Positions 6,593-15,379 of a stretch of 30,121 nt of DNA are shown in pieces. Both the position numbers and the translations under genes were made by a program. Position 1 is the stretch's first letter, and every line of letters starts with the position of its first letter. The stretch spans positions 1 through 30,121 of the forward strand of contig JBOGSD010000124.1 of the NCBI GenBank assembly GCA_050695215.1. The letters are read 5' to 3'. This DNA is from JACQGZ01 sp050695215. Lineage in GTDB: Bacteria > Sysuimicrobiota > Sysuimicrobiia > Sysuimicrobiales > Humicultoraceae. The notes under the pieces are model-generated. The model was given only the letters and a program-made list of their open reading frames with translations, had not been told where the DNA came from and did no database searches.

Positions 6593-9500
6593 CTACACGA
6601 GTTCGCTGCCTCGGAGCCGCGCCGCGGGATCGCCGAGCAGCACGTATGCTCGCGCGTCGTTGCGTTCTATCCATCCAGACACCAACTCGGCGTCGCTGAC
6701 GGGCGGGGCGCCGGGAGCGAGCGCGTCCAGCAGCTTCGAGGATAACGACGCGGACCGTTCGCTCATGTCCTTCGTCGCGTTCCCGAGGCACATACCGTTC
6801 ATGATCCTGGCGAACGCGTTCCAGAACGGAACCAGCTGGGGGCCGAGCCCCGCAGGGCGTATTGAATAGCCCCACGCGCGCTCAACGTGTCCAAAGACAC
6901 CGAGGGCGCCGCCGTTTGGGTGTCCGAGTAACCGCTTCGGCAGCGCCGCGACGAACGGCTTTGGGGCGATCTGGGCGGGTGCCGCTCCAAGATCCACCGG
7001 GAAGTTGTCAACCTGCGGCGTGCCGGCACTGTAGCACGCGAAGAAAAACGCGACGATCCCATGCAGGCGGGCGTCGTTGGCGATGTCAGCCGCGGTCACG
7101 TAGTGCGCTGGTTGGATATTCATGAAGCCCGACCAGTCCTGCATCAGCAGGGCGCCCTGAGCGGCGAGCTGCCGCGAGTCGCCTGCCGGAAAACCCATTC
7201 CGTGGCTGGCCGTAAACATGACAGCGGGGCGAGTTCCGCGTCCGTGCAGCACATCGAGCAGCACGCTCCGCTTCGCCTCCGCCTGAAGCCGCGACGTGAC
7301 CCGAAATCCGAACTGCGCGCCGAGAGCCGGGAGATCCGGTGTGCCGGCGATAAGGGGATCCACTAGGCACGTGCGGCTTAGCTCGGTCGCGGCATCGCCC
7401 GCATGTTGGGGAGCGAAGAAGATGGCATCCCGGGTCGTCTCGGGTCGAGCACCCGTTTCATAGCGAACGACGCTCTCACCATAACGCTTGTACTCATCCT
7501 TCGTGTCGAATGCGAGACGACCGACAGCGTACTCGAGATCGAGTAGGTACTGGAACTCGAATGGAATGTCCTCCGGACCGCCCAGCAGCAGGAGGTGGAA
7601 CGGAACGCGGGCGGGCGCCACAGACCCGAACGTCACGCCATGGCGGTTCAGCCAATCCACCACCTGTTCTCCAGGACGGTATTCGAGGGTTTTCAAGACG
7701 CGGGCGGGCACGTGTGTACCGCGATGGCGAAGCAGTGCGTCGACCGCGCCCACGAGTCCGTTCGGATCGCCCTGGCGAACGACGAGACCCCAGCCTGTCT
7801 GCGCCAAGTTGTTCGGGTCGACGCCTTCGAGCAGTCCGAACTCCCGGTAGCGGGCGCGCGACGCCAAACTCCTAACTTCCGGTTCGAGCCCGCTCCTCGT
7901 CGCGCGTATGACATCGGCGACGTCCGTCACGGGTCGGGGCTTCACGAGATAGTCGCCAGTCGCACCATTGATCCCGTTGACGACCACCATCTCCACCGTC
8001 GCCGCAGCCGGCGCGCCCGGCCCGAAGGCAACCCCTACGCCACCACTTGCCACTGCAGAAGCCGCGGACGGGACAATCTCCATGGGGCGGAGCGCAGGGC
8101 TCTCGTCGAAGACTGATTCCCACGCCATCCGGACCGCACCAGCGAACGGCGTCTCGCCGTCGCGCGCGACGCGGGGCTGGCGACGGGCGGTGCGCGAGGT
8201 CGCCCGACTCCAGTCATAGAGGAAGATAGTCTCGCAGTACTGCGCGATCTCCTCGTCGTGGAAGAGCAGGCTGGCGTCGCGGTTCGAGACGACGCCCTCG
8301 TTCGACCAGTTGTGACTGCCGATGAGCACGCTTTTCCCGTCAAGAATGACAACCTTGGTGTGTGTGTTCCGGAGGAACCGGAACCGCGCCGGATTGAAGC
8401 CAAGCGCGACGAGGAGGTCAAGCTTCTCGGGCTTCATCAGGTCGCGGCAGATGATCCGAACGTCGAGGCCAGCCTGCAACTTGCCGAGGAGCACGCGCAG
8501 GAGCCGCGTGAACTCGGGGAAATCGCCCTCGGGGTTCAAGTTGATGTACTGGTTCTGGAGATAGATGCGGTTACTCGCCGACTCGATCAGTTCGAGGGTG
8601 CGAGTGGCGTAGTTGTCGGGTGTCAGGAGCGGCTGCACACGAACCTGCCGAGTGAGCCGCAACGGCGGGAAGTACCTCGGTGGTGCGAATTCAGCAGCCA
8701 GTTCGGGATCCACGGCAACGAATAGATCGGGCGTCACCGCAAAGTCCGGCTCCTCGGTGGTCGCGCCGTGCTCAAAGTCGTGTTTGAGGAACTGCTCTAA
8801 GGCACGCGCGAGGCCGGGATGCTCGAGGACAACGTGGTGCTCTCGGTTGTACGAACGGAGATAGTTCGGCGGCAAGTGCGAATGATCGCCGATCGGGTCA
8901 TACGGAGGCTGGTTCGAGGACTGCCAGTTGCCGCTCGACAGCCAAATCCGCTGCCCGTCGGCGACCGCCACCTTGATATGGTAGGCGCTAGCGAACACGC
9001 GCTCGCTACCGACCGACATCCACTGATAGTCGAAGCGCGAGCCGAGAGCCCGTCGCAACCGGTCGAGGAGATCCGGGCCGTACACATCGTCCGCCTTGTT
9101 TCCCTCGTCACGGATCTTCTCGGGTTTTGGGTCGAGTGTCATCCGGAGCTGCGAGTCGTCATCCGCGAGCAGCGTACGGCGGATCTGCTTGTAGATGTGC
9201 GGCGCTGTGAACTGGTAGATGCCGACCTGAAGCCGGTCCTGTACCGGTTCGGCAAGGAACGCCTGCAGCACGGGCCAGCCCGCGTCCGGACTCGTGCATA
9301 CCGTGAGGCTCATCTCCTCGTTTACCTCTTCGAGACGCGGCACGCTCTCGCCGTGCGGGGGCTGGTACGTCCCGCGGAGCGGCGGGCGAAACTCGGGCAC
9401 GACGGGTTGGAGAAAACGGTCGAACTCTGACGACCGGAGTGGCACCCGAACGGCGTCGCTTAGGTAACGCACCTGCTCGTCGGGCGTGGCCTCCAGTGCG

Positions 9501-9747
9501 CGCACCGGTACGCCGAGCTGCTGTGCGTACTCCTGTTCGATTGCGCTTGCGGGTCGCGCGAGGGGCGGCATGAACGCGAGCACGACAGCGGGCCTGGCTC
9601 CATCCGGCTCGTAGCGGTATCCGGGCCGCACCGCGACGAGATCCGGAATCGTGGCGAGCGTCCCGCGATGTCGGTCGATCGCGCGCGTATCTCCTTGAAC
9701 GCCGCGCGGATAGCCTCGGTCGGCCGCAGCAAGGCGTCATCGTCCAT
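6593..9747 (-). CDS. Phospholipase D-like (two HKD) protein fused to a caspase/gingipain-like domain; N-terminal frameshift
   Basis: The long open frame starts with a GTG at 9631 and gives 1012 aa, without a ribosome site. An ATG at 9747 with AAGGAG 7 nt upstream starts a plausible N-terminus, and the protein-like frame resumes (GTLATIPDLVAVRPGYRY) after a shift near the CG repeat at 9680-9687, so I place the true start at 9747. In the 1012-aa numbering, HKD motif 1 is H218-x-K220-x4-D225 with SSGNW. HKD motif 2 is HTKVVILDGKSVLIGSHNWS (H424, K426, D431). Residues about 545-1000 form a second enzyme domain with VMFTASHG (H810) and FFACYSAG (C866), the His-Cys dyad of clan CD proteases such as caspases and gingipains. 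The PLD half could cut phospholipid or nucleic acid. No signal peptide is seen. It is last in the leftward block. Confidence 0.8.
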
Positions 9748-9769
9748 CAGTGGTCTCCTTCCGCCTGGA

Positions 9770-11014
9770 TCAGAGCGAGAAGCCCGCGATAAGAGAACGG
9801 AGCGTTGCATCCTCGGCTTCGAGGATGGTAAAGAGAGTGTCGGGACGGGTGGCCGATTCGAGCGCGGCAACCCACTCACTGAGAGCTTCGAACTGTTCGT
9901 CGGCCCGCCTGCGCCTGTACTGGCCCGGCGCCTCGGATCCCGTCGCTTCATAGTTGGCGAGGACCCGCAGCCCGTCTCCCAGGAGCTGCACGCCCTCGAC
10001 GAAAACCGGCGCGCCCCTCTTTGCGGCGCTGAGAAGTGCCTCCCGGATCGCCTTTTTGTTCCGGTCGCGGGTGCGCAGCATCTGGGTTGCGTAAATAATC
10101 GCGCCGTCCGGTAGCCAGTCGAAACGAGCCGCGAGGTTCCTCGGCCAGTCGTGCAAACGCTGGAGCGCACGCGTCTGCAACAGGAGATACGCGCCAGCCG
10201 CCGCCGCGATCGGGTTCATCGCCTTCTCGGAGAGAAGGTCCTCCGCGTTCTCGAGCACTGAGGCCTCGAATTGCCTTGCCGCTGCGAGGTCTCCCGACTC
10301 GAGGTAGCCGAGCATTGGAGCGAGCCAAGGATCGTGAACGAGCACGTCGACATCGTCGCGTTCCTCGCCCTTCGCGAGGCGGATGACCACTTGCACGCGC
10401 GGCACTTGGCCCTCCCTCGACCACGGCAGTGGGATCGTGGCCAGCATGGTCGACGACGGTGGTGCCGGGTCGATCGTTAGGAACGGACGCTCACCCCAGC
10501 CAGCGACCGATCCGGTGAATGTGTAGCTGACGAGCCTGCGCCCGGCGTCAACGTCCTCGTGCCACAGCGGGCCCGGCCGGAGCTCAATAGTGCCGTTCTG
10601 GCGGCGGACCCACAACGCCGGGTGAAGATCCCGGATGCGGTAACCCACACCCTCGGGTTCGGGGGCCGTCTGAGCCGCTTTGCTCAGAAAGCGCGGCCAG
10701 CTCATCCATTCGTGCGGCGAACTGCGTGTCTCGAGCACGACCGTCGACTCCTGTCCGTCGGGAAGGACGATGTCGCGGTTGAGTATCTCTCCTGACGGGA
10801 GCCGGACCTGGATTGCCAGGCGGCCTGCTGGTACATCGATCAATTCCGTCCGACCGTGCGGACCAATCGGAACGAGACGGCGAATCGTCTTTTCTTCGCT
10901 GCCCGCTAGCGGCGTGATCTCAGCAAGCACACCGCTCGGTTGCCGAGGATCCGTCGTGGCGACGGTATCACCGAGAAGGTATTTCCTGACGCCGAGATGC
11001 AGCTTGCTGCTCAT
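9770..11014 (-). CDS. Unknown accessory protein between two caspase-like genes, 414 aa
   Basis: I do not recognise a named family. The ATG at 11014 overlaps the stop of the caspase gene (ATGA), and its stop is 22 bp before the ATG of the PLD-caspase gene, so it is certainly one operon with both. Residues about 1-100 look like a beta-sandwich (ELIDVPAGRLAIQVRLPSG, DIVLPDGQESTVVLE). A distinctive SSPHEWMSWPRFL follows near 108-120. Residues about 120-240 are again strand-rich. The last 170 residues are helical, with TPR-like pairs (LESGDLAAARQFEASVLENA, AGAYLLLQTRAL). There are no obvious catalytic residues, transmembrane segments or nucleotide-binding motifs. It may be an adaptor, sensor or protease substrate; this is inference from position. 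Confidence 0.75.
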   Translation of the reverse strand: MSSKLHLGVRKYLLGDTVATTDPRQPSGVLAEITPLAGSEEKTIRRLVPIGPHGRTELIDVPAGRLAIQVRLPSGEILNRDIVLPDGQESTVVLETRSSPHEWMSWPRFLSKAAQTAPEPEGVGYRIRDLHPALWVRRQNGTIELRPGPLWHEDVDAGRRLVSYTFTGSVAGWGERPFLTIDPAPPSSTMLATIPLPWSREGQVPRVQVVIRLAKGEERDDVDVLVHDPWLAPMLGYLESGDLAAARQFEASVLENAEDLLSEKAMNPIAAAAGAYLLLQTRALQRLHDWPRNLAARFDWLPDGAIIYATQMLRTRDRNKKAIREALLSAAKRGAPVFVEGVQLLGDGLRVLANYEATGSEAPGQYRRRRADEQFEALSEWVAALESATRPDTLFTILEAEDATLRSLIAGFSL

Positions 11015-12138
11015 GGCGCCTGCACTCCCGCTTCCTTGGATGGGGGCCGCACGAGTACCTCGTTTGCCACTAGCTTGCTGGACGGAAACGTGGCGTTTAC
11101 GGTATACGGCGACGCTGCTGCGTCGAGGTCGAACTCCCATGGATCCGGATCGCCCGCGCCGCGCTGGCCGTAGTCGACGCCGTCTCTTTCCACGGCGAGG
11201 GAGGCCTCGTGCATCCGGTGCGGGGGGTTGCACGAAACGATCACTGGGACACGCGGCGATCGGTTTGGCTGCCAGAGGACGAAGCCGCCGCTGTCCCCAC
11301 GAACCCGCGCCCTCTGAGATGGGGCCCCGTGGAGTCGCTCCTCGATCTGAAGCAGATGATTTATTGTCGTGACCAGCCGCTCCGAACGCACCGCCCACGA
11401 GATCCATGGTTGGTTGTCGTCATCCCACGCCGCGCCGTCCAGCGCCCTAATGAGCGCGCGCGTGAATCGACTGGGCTCGCCGTCCGTGCCGTACGCCACT
11501 CGCTCGGCGGCCGTCGCCTGAAGAATGAGGTGATCACGCTCGAGCCCCGACGGCCGATCGTCGGCGTCAGGCGCGATGCCCGGTCGGCCGAACTGGCCAA
11601 GCGAACTGATCAGCCCGGGTGGCGTGATTCGACACGCGTCAACGATGAACCATTGCTTCCGTGCGCGACAACGCTCCATGCCGACCGCGAACTGGCTCAG
11701 GTTCAGCGCATCGTCGCCGACGTCCAACTGGTTCCCGCCGAAGTCCGCCGTCAACAGAGACGCCACCAGCCCCTTCTCGACGCCGTGGCCCGCGAAGTAG
11801 AGGATCGCGAGATTGTTCTCGTCAGTGTGGCATCGTTTGAACCAGTCCGTGATCGCTGTGAAAACGCCCACCGTCGTGGCTGGGTCGACCGGCGTTCCCG
11901 GCGGCGCACCGAGCGTAAGTGGGCCGGCGCGGACGGACACACGCAGATCGATCGTGCTGAGCGGCCACGGGCCGGCTCTCGGCCACGACTTCTCGAGCCA
12001 CCTTGCGAACGCCACAGCAGATTGGGCCGCTGAGTCAAGATCGCCGACGCCCCAGCCCTTGTTCGGGTAGTGCCCTACCCCGATGACCAACGCATGCGTG
12101 CTGGGCCCCTGGATCGGAGTGTTGAACACGAGGGACAT
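11011..12138 (-). CDS. Caspase-family (peptidase C14-like) protein
   Basis: 375 aa with ATG at 12138 and GAGGAG 7 nt upstream. The N-terminal strand HALVIGVGHYPN is the usual opening of bacterial caspase-like domains. The catalytic His is in LAILYFAGHGVEKG (H118) and the catalytic Cys in WFIVDACRI (C169). The domain runs to about residue 270. The remaining 100 residues are strand-rich (VPVIVSCNPP, YTVNATFPSSK) and may be a binding domain. Caspase-like proteases of bacteria act in cell death and phage defence by cleaving partner proteins. The gene is coupled to the accessory gene downstream by ATGA. It follows the patatin gene after a 176-bp gap. Both dyad residues are present, so activity is likely. 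Confidence 0.88.
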   Translation of the reverse strand: MSLVFNTPIQGPSTHALVIGVGHYPNKGWGVGDLDSAAQSAVAFARWLEKSWPRAGPWPLSTIDLRVSVRAGPLTLGAPPGTPVDPATTVGVFTAITDWFKRCHTDENNLAILYFAGHGVEKGLVASLLTADFGGNQLDVGDDALNLSQFAVGMERCRARKQWFIVDACRITPPGLISSLGQFGRPGIAPDADDRPSGLERDHLILQATAAERVAYGTDGEPSRFTRALIRALDGAAWDDDNQPWISWAVRSERLVTTINHLLQIEERLHGAPSQRARVRGDSGGFVLWQPNRSPRVPVIVSCNPPHRMHEASLAVERDGVDYGQRGAGDPDPWEFDLDAAASPYTVNATFPSSKLVANEVLVRPPSKEAGVQAP

Positions 12139-12314
12139 TCGCTATCTCCTCACGCTAAACGCCCGCGTTCACTCGGCCCGAACCTTCTAGCATGGCTGCG
12201 TTGTCCAGAAATACACAGCTGATAGTTAAGCATCTGTAGACTGCTACATTTTCCGCCGGCTCCTGGGATTCCTTCTATGATCCGATGGAACCTTCAGCTG
12301 ACCGCTCCTAACTC

Positions 12315-13655
12315 CTAGACTCCAGTTGCCGGATACGGAAAAGCCGTCGGTGGTGCGAGATTCATGTCGAGGTAGCTCCGGATGGCCGCATCTGCTACCG
12401 CATAGCCCCAGTTTATGAGACGTTCCTGAAGGGCGCCTCCTAGCTTCCCGAGCCTGGTTGCGACGTTGGCGAGTTCGCTTGTTTTTTCGAGTGGACAAGG
12501 AAGTAGACTCGGAGCCCTATACTCGTTGATGGGCGTCCGTATCCCCCAGTAGGCTCCCTTTCGAGTCCCATTCTTAAGTGAGTTGACCACCTGCTGGCTC
12601 CGGAGGCTGCGGACCTGGTTGTCGATAACGCTCAAGACTCTAATCGGCTGACGGATCCAGCCAACGCCCGGCGACGAAAGAGCTTGCATCTTGCCACCTG
12701 CATTACTAACAAGAACCGTCTGATACCGCTTCCAGGCTGTCTCTAACCCAAGATTGTCATAGACCCCTCCATCCGTCAGCACGACACGGGTGAGATACGA
12801 TGGCTGCTGGAGATCCATGCCGCTCCCTAACGTGTAATCTGCCTCTTGCAGTCGAAGCACGACGGGAGATAGGAACGGCGGAAAGGCCGCCGAAGCGGCC
12901 ACCGCAACCGCCAGGAGTACCGTTGGTCGTCGAACTTCTCCAACACGATAGTCACGCATGTACGGCTTCATGAACCGCCATAGGACACCAGACTGTAAGT
13001 TCGTGGCGTTGATGACGAACCGAGGCCGATTGGGCAAATCCTGAAGCGTTGCATCCCCGAACAGATGTCGCTGGTAGGCTCTGACGACTTGATCAACGAT
13101 GGTCCCGGGGCCTAGCATCCCCCGAAGGGCTGCCCAGACATCAATCGTCCGCACAGCGAGCGCCCGGATCGGCGTAATCACTTCCTCAAAGTTCCTGATT
13201 ACGCCGTGTCCATCGAAGGACAGCCGCGACCAGCGAGACCCGAGAACTGCGGCCGTAATCGAACCTCCTGAGACACTTGAGATCCGATCCAGTCGTGAGA
13301 GGTACCCAAGCTCGTTCAAACGCCAGAGCGCACCGAGGTGGAAAAGCATGGCTCGATAACCACCGCCAGAAAGACAGAGTGCAATTCCTGGTTCCGGTCC
13401 ACGGCCTGAAACATCTGTCTCGAGTGCGAGAACCGGCGAGACCTCAGGCACGACTACCTCCGCAAGCTGCCTCGCAGGGGGCGAAATTCGCCCGTTGATT
13501 ACCTTCACCCAAAAGGACTTTTGGTAATAGGCACAAAATTCCTGCGGCGGCGACTTACGAGGAACTCGTAGCAAGAGACACCGAGACTCCGCCCCGGAGT
13601 TACGCTTTCGAATCGACGGAAGGCGCTGCTGCGCTCGCGGCAACGCGAAGCTCAT
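12315..13655 (-). CDS. Patatin-like phospholipase
   Basis: 446 aa. The catalytic core starts near residue 88: the oxyanion-hole motif LSGGGYRA (95-102), the nucleophile Ser129 in SSVSGGS, and the Asp of the dyad, D295, in VLTDGGVYDN. The order and spacing match bacterial patatins, which hydrolyse membrane phospholipids. The first 85 residues match nothing I know; the ATG at 13655 has only a weak AGAGG, so a later start is possible. There is no clear signal peptide or membrane anchor. Patatins serve as membrane-damaging effectors in CBASS and related defence systems. The same orientation and closeness to the caspase genes suggest a functional link, but 176 bp separate them, so the link is less certain than for the other three genes. 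Confidence 0.88.
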   Translation of the reverse strand: MSFALPRAQQRLPSIRKRNSGAESRCLLLRVPRKSPPQEFCAYYQKSFWVKVINGRISPPARQLAEVVVPEVSPVLALETDVSGRGPEPGIALCLSGGGYRAMLFHLGALWRLNELGYLSRLDRISSVSGGSITAAVLGSRWSRLSFDGHGVIRNFEEVITPIRALAVRTIDVWAALRGMLGPGTIVDQVVRAYQRHLFGDATLQDLPNRPRFVINATNLQSGVLWRFMKPYMRDYRVGEVRRPTVLLAVAVAASAAFPPFLSPVVLRLQEADYTLGSGMDLQQPSYLTRVVLTDGGVYDNLGLETAWKRYQTVLVSNAGGKMQALSSPGVGWIRQPIRVLSVIDNQVRSLRSQQVVNSLKNGTRKGAYWGIRTPINEYRAPSLLPCPLEKTSELANVATRLGKLGGALQERLINWGYAVADAAIRSYLDMNLAPPTAFPYPATGV

Positions 13656-14221
13656 TAACCTCTTTGAGCAGTAGCGAACTAGTAGCCTAACCCTTTTGGC
13701 AATCGAGCTCCGCGGCCTCGACCCAAGCTCCGGCCCCGGCCTCGCATCTCGGATAAGAATCCACGTAGGAGGCTCCGAACCTTCCCTACTCCTTCGCCTT
13801 GTCCCGGTGCTTTGAGTGAGGGGTCCGTTACAAATGGGCCCCGCCCAGAGGAAACCTTTGAGCGGGGCCCGGCGGGTCCCCCATCAAAAGAGGGACAGAA
13901 GACATCCTAGCAATTGTCAATGGAACGCGCGATAAGTGGTGCAAAGGCCCTGGAGCCAGAATGAGCTTAGCAAGAAATAGATAATATAGGTTTGGCGAAG
14001 CTCCTGCTAGCTGACGCAGAGACCCAGGCCATCATAACAGACCTTCGAACCGCCCTCCACCAGCCCCCTACCGGTTGAGGTGATGAAGGAAATCCTGGGA
14101 CTGGCGGCCTAGCCGTCCGGAATCGTAGGCGTCGATGGTGTGCTAGTCTGAATCCCGCACCGTTTCAAAAGAGAGCCTCCACTTGAGAGGCCCCTCTCCC
14201 CCCGGCAGCGGAGGAAGTCCG
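13656..14221. other. 566-bp intergenic region between divergent patatin and HEPN-like genes
   Basis: No gene was found. It holds a strong inverted repeat, GGGCCCCGC (13836-13844) facing GCGGGGCCC (13862-13870), with a 17-nt gap and no T-run on either side. It also holds a short coding-like remnant at about 14000-14080 without a start. Promoters for both flanking genes should lie here, but I see no convincing boxes. Confidence 0.5.
13836..13870. repeat. 9-bp GC-rich inverted repeat
   Basis: Perfect 9-bp arms GGGCCCCGC and GCGGGGCCC enclose 17 nt in the divergent intergenic region. There is no T-run, so it is more likely a regulatory hairpin, an operator or an element scar than an intrinsic terminator. 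Confidence 0.5.
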
Positions 14222-15157
14222 ATGGCATCGACAGGACCAGAGCCTTATGTTGTCCAGGTGTGGATTGTGCCAGCTGCCCCACTGGAGAAGCCGGTCACCA
14301 TCCCTGGTGTTCCTGCGGTCTCAATGCGAAATGTTCAAATAGACTTTCCGCCCACCTATCGGGGTTCCGCAACCCTACTTGAGACTGATGGAACACAGCA
14401 AGGCATGCACCAGGACCCTGTCCCCGATATGGCGCGGATTGGAAAGGTGATATTCCGACTCTCTTTCAGCCTCCTATCCGGGTTCAACGTCCTTGCTGCA
14501 CGCATCGTCCCAAAGGGCTTGAAGGAGGGTGAACGGACCGATGAGATCTATTTCCCTGGGGCGCCACCAGGCATATCCTTCCTTGAGCAAAAGGTCGGAC
14601 TCCGCCAGCACCGTGAATTCGGATTGGATTTTCTGCGGGGCGACCTTGAGCCGGAAGTGGAAGGCGCCATAACGTGGTTCTTGGCAGGCCTATTTGCGCC
14701 CAACTCAATCTACCAAGTCTTGAATCACTGGATCGGATTGGAAATGTTGGCGCCCACAATTGAGGGACCTTGGCGATGCGGGCGATGTGGTGTGGAAATG
14801 GAGGTATGCCCAAATTGCGGACATAAGACCGAAGAACCAAGAGCAACCCGATCCATTCGAGAATTCCTAATGCGAAGACTCGGAGTCAGCTCAAGAGAGT
14901 TCGAAGAACTTTCTGAGCTCCGTAACGCAATCAGTCATGGACGCTTGCCGATGGACCAAGCGGGAATCCGGGAAGCTAGCAACAAATCTTTTCGAATCCA
15001 GGAACTCCTACTTCAAGGGATCAAACATTCGCTCGGGTGGCTCCCCGACAAACCGCCTCTAATTGAACCAGAAGGAATCGTCATCGGTGGAGTGCCCGCT
15101 GTCGGATTCACGAACGTCACGGTCCGTTCGGATTTCTACGAAAAATTCCATGAGTGA
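14222..15157 (+). CDS. HEPN-like protein with zinc ribbon, 311 aa
   Basis: The ATG at 14222 was chosen because GGAGGA lies 7 nt upstream; the frame also has a TTG at 14183. No firm family is recognised. Residues about 183-202 carry a zinc ribbon, CGRCGVEMEVCPNCGH (C186, C189, C196, C199). Residues about 225-265 carry ELRNAISHGRL, an R-N-x3-H motif (R234, N235, H239) of the type seen in HEPN domains, many of which are RNases in toxin and defence systems; some MauJ-like proteins share this look. A strand motif recurs near both ends (IPGVPAV and IGGVPAVGFTNV). It lies last before the attachment region, divergent from the patatin block. RNase activity is inference; a binding-only HEPN is equally possible. 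Confidence 0.65.
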   Translation: MASTGPEPYVVQVWIVPAAPLEKPVTIPGVPAVSMRNVQIDFPPTYRGSATLLETDGTQQGMHQDPVPDMARIGKVIFRLSFSLLSGFNVLAARIVPKGLKEGERTDEIYFPGAPPGISFLEQKVGLRQHREFGLDFLRGDLEPEVEGAITWFLAGLFAPNSIYQVLNHWIGLEMLAPTIEGPWRCGRCGVEMEVCPNCGHKTEEPRATRSIREFLMRRLGVSSREFEELSELRNAISHGRLPMDQAGIREASNKSFRIQELLLQGIKHSLGWLPDKPPLIEPEGIVIGGVPAVGFTNVTVRSDFYEKFHE

Positions 15158-15183
15158 GCCGGCGACGCGCTCCCTCGGACATT

Positions 15184-15205
15184 TGTGTAGCCAATGTGTA
15201 GCCAA
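15184..15205 (+). repeat. Perfect 11-bp tandem repeat beside the attachment fragment
   Basis: Two adjacent copies of tgtgtagccaa. The reverse complement nearly matches the pair at 5212-5233 next to the integrase. The distance of 130 bp from the tRNA-His fragment suits an integrase arm site. Function is inference. Confidence 0.55.
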
Positions 15206-15334
15206 CTAACCAGACAACTGTGGTCAACGACGGACAGCAACGGAATCTCAACTAGGTCCGAAACCCCTGCGGGACGCTACTTCTGGACGTTAGTGGACAG
15301 ACGCGGACTTCTACAGAAAGTATGCCTGAAGTAG

Positions 15335-15379
15335 CTGTGGCCCAGGAGGTCGCGGGTTCAAGTCCCGTCGGTCACCCCA
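15335..15379 (+). other. 3' half of tRNA-His(GTG): probable right attachment site (attR) of the element
   Basis: The 45 nt read as anticodon loop CTGTGGC (anticodon GTG at 15337-15339), stem strand CCAGG, variable loop AGGTC, T-stem GCGGG, T-loop TTCAAGT, CCCGT, acceptor strand CGGTCAC, C73 and CCA. Each segment has the exact tRNA length. C73 with an acceptor that would pair to GTGACCG fits tRNA-His. The bases before 15335 (AGTAG) do not pair with CCAGG, and there is no D-arm or 5' acceptor strand, so this is not a tRNA gene. Tyrosine integrases commonly cross over in the anticodon loop and leave such a duplicate. The intact tRNA-His should lie to the left of the window. Confidence 0.8.

Noticed and set aside
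13836..13870. GC-rich hairpin as a transcription terminator
   Set aside because: There is no T-run on either strand and it lies between divergent gene starts.
14000..14080. Short coding-like remnant (LLLADAETQAIITDLRTAL) upstream of the HEPN-like gene
   Set aside because: No start codon with a ribosome site, no recognisable family and too short to support as a gene.
15335..15379. A functional tRNA-His gene
   Set aside because: The D-arm, 5' acceptor strand and 5' anticodon stem are missing; upstream bases do not pair.
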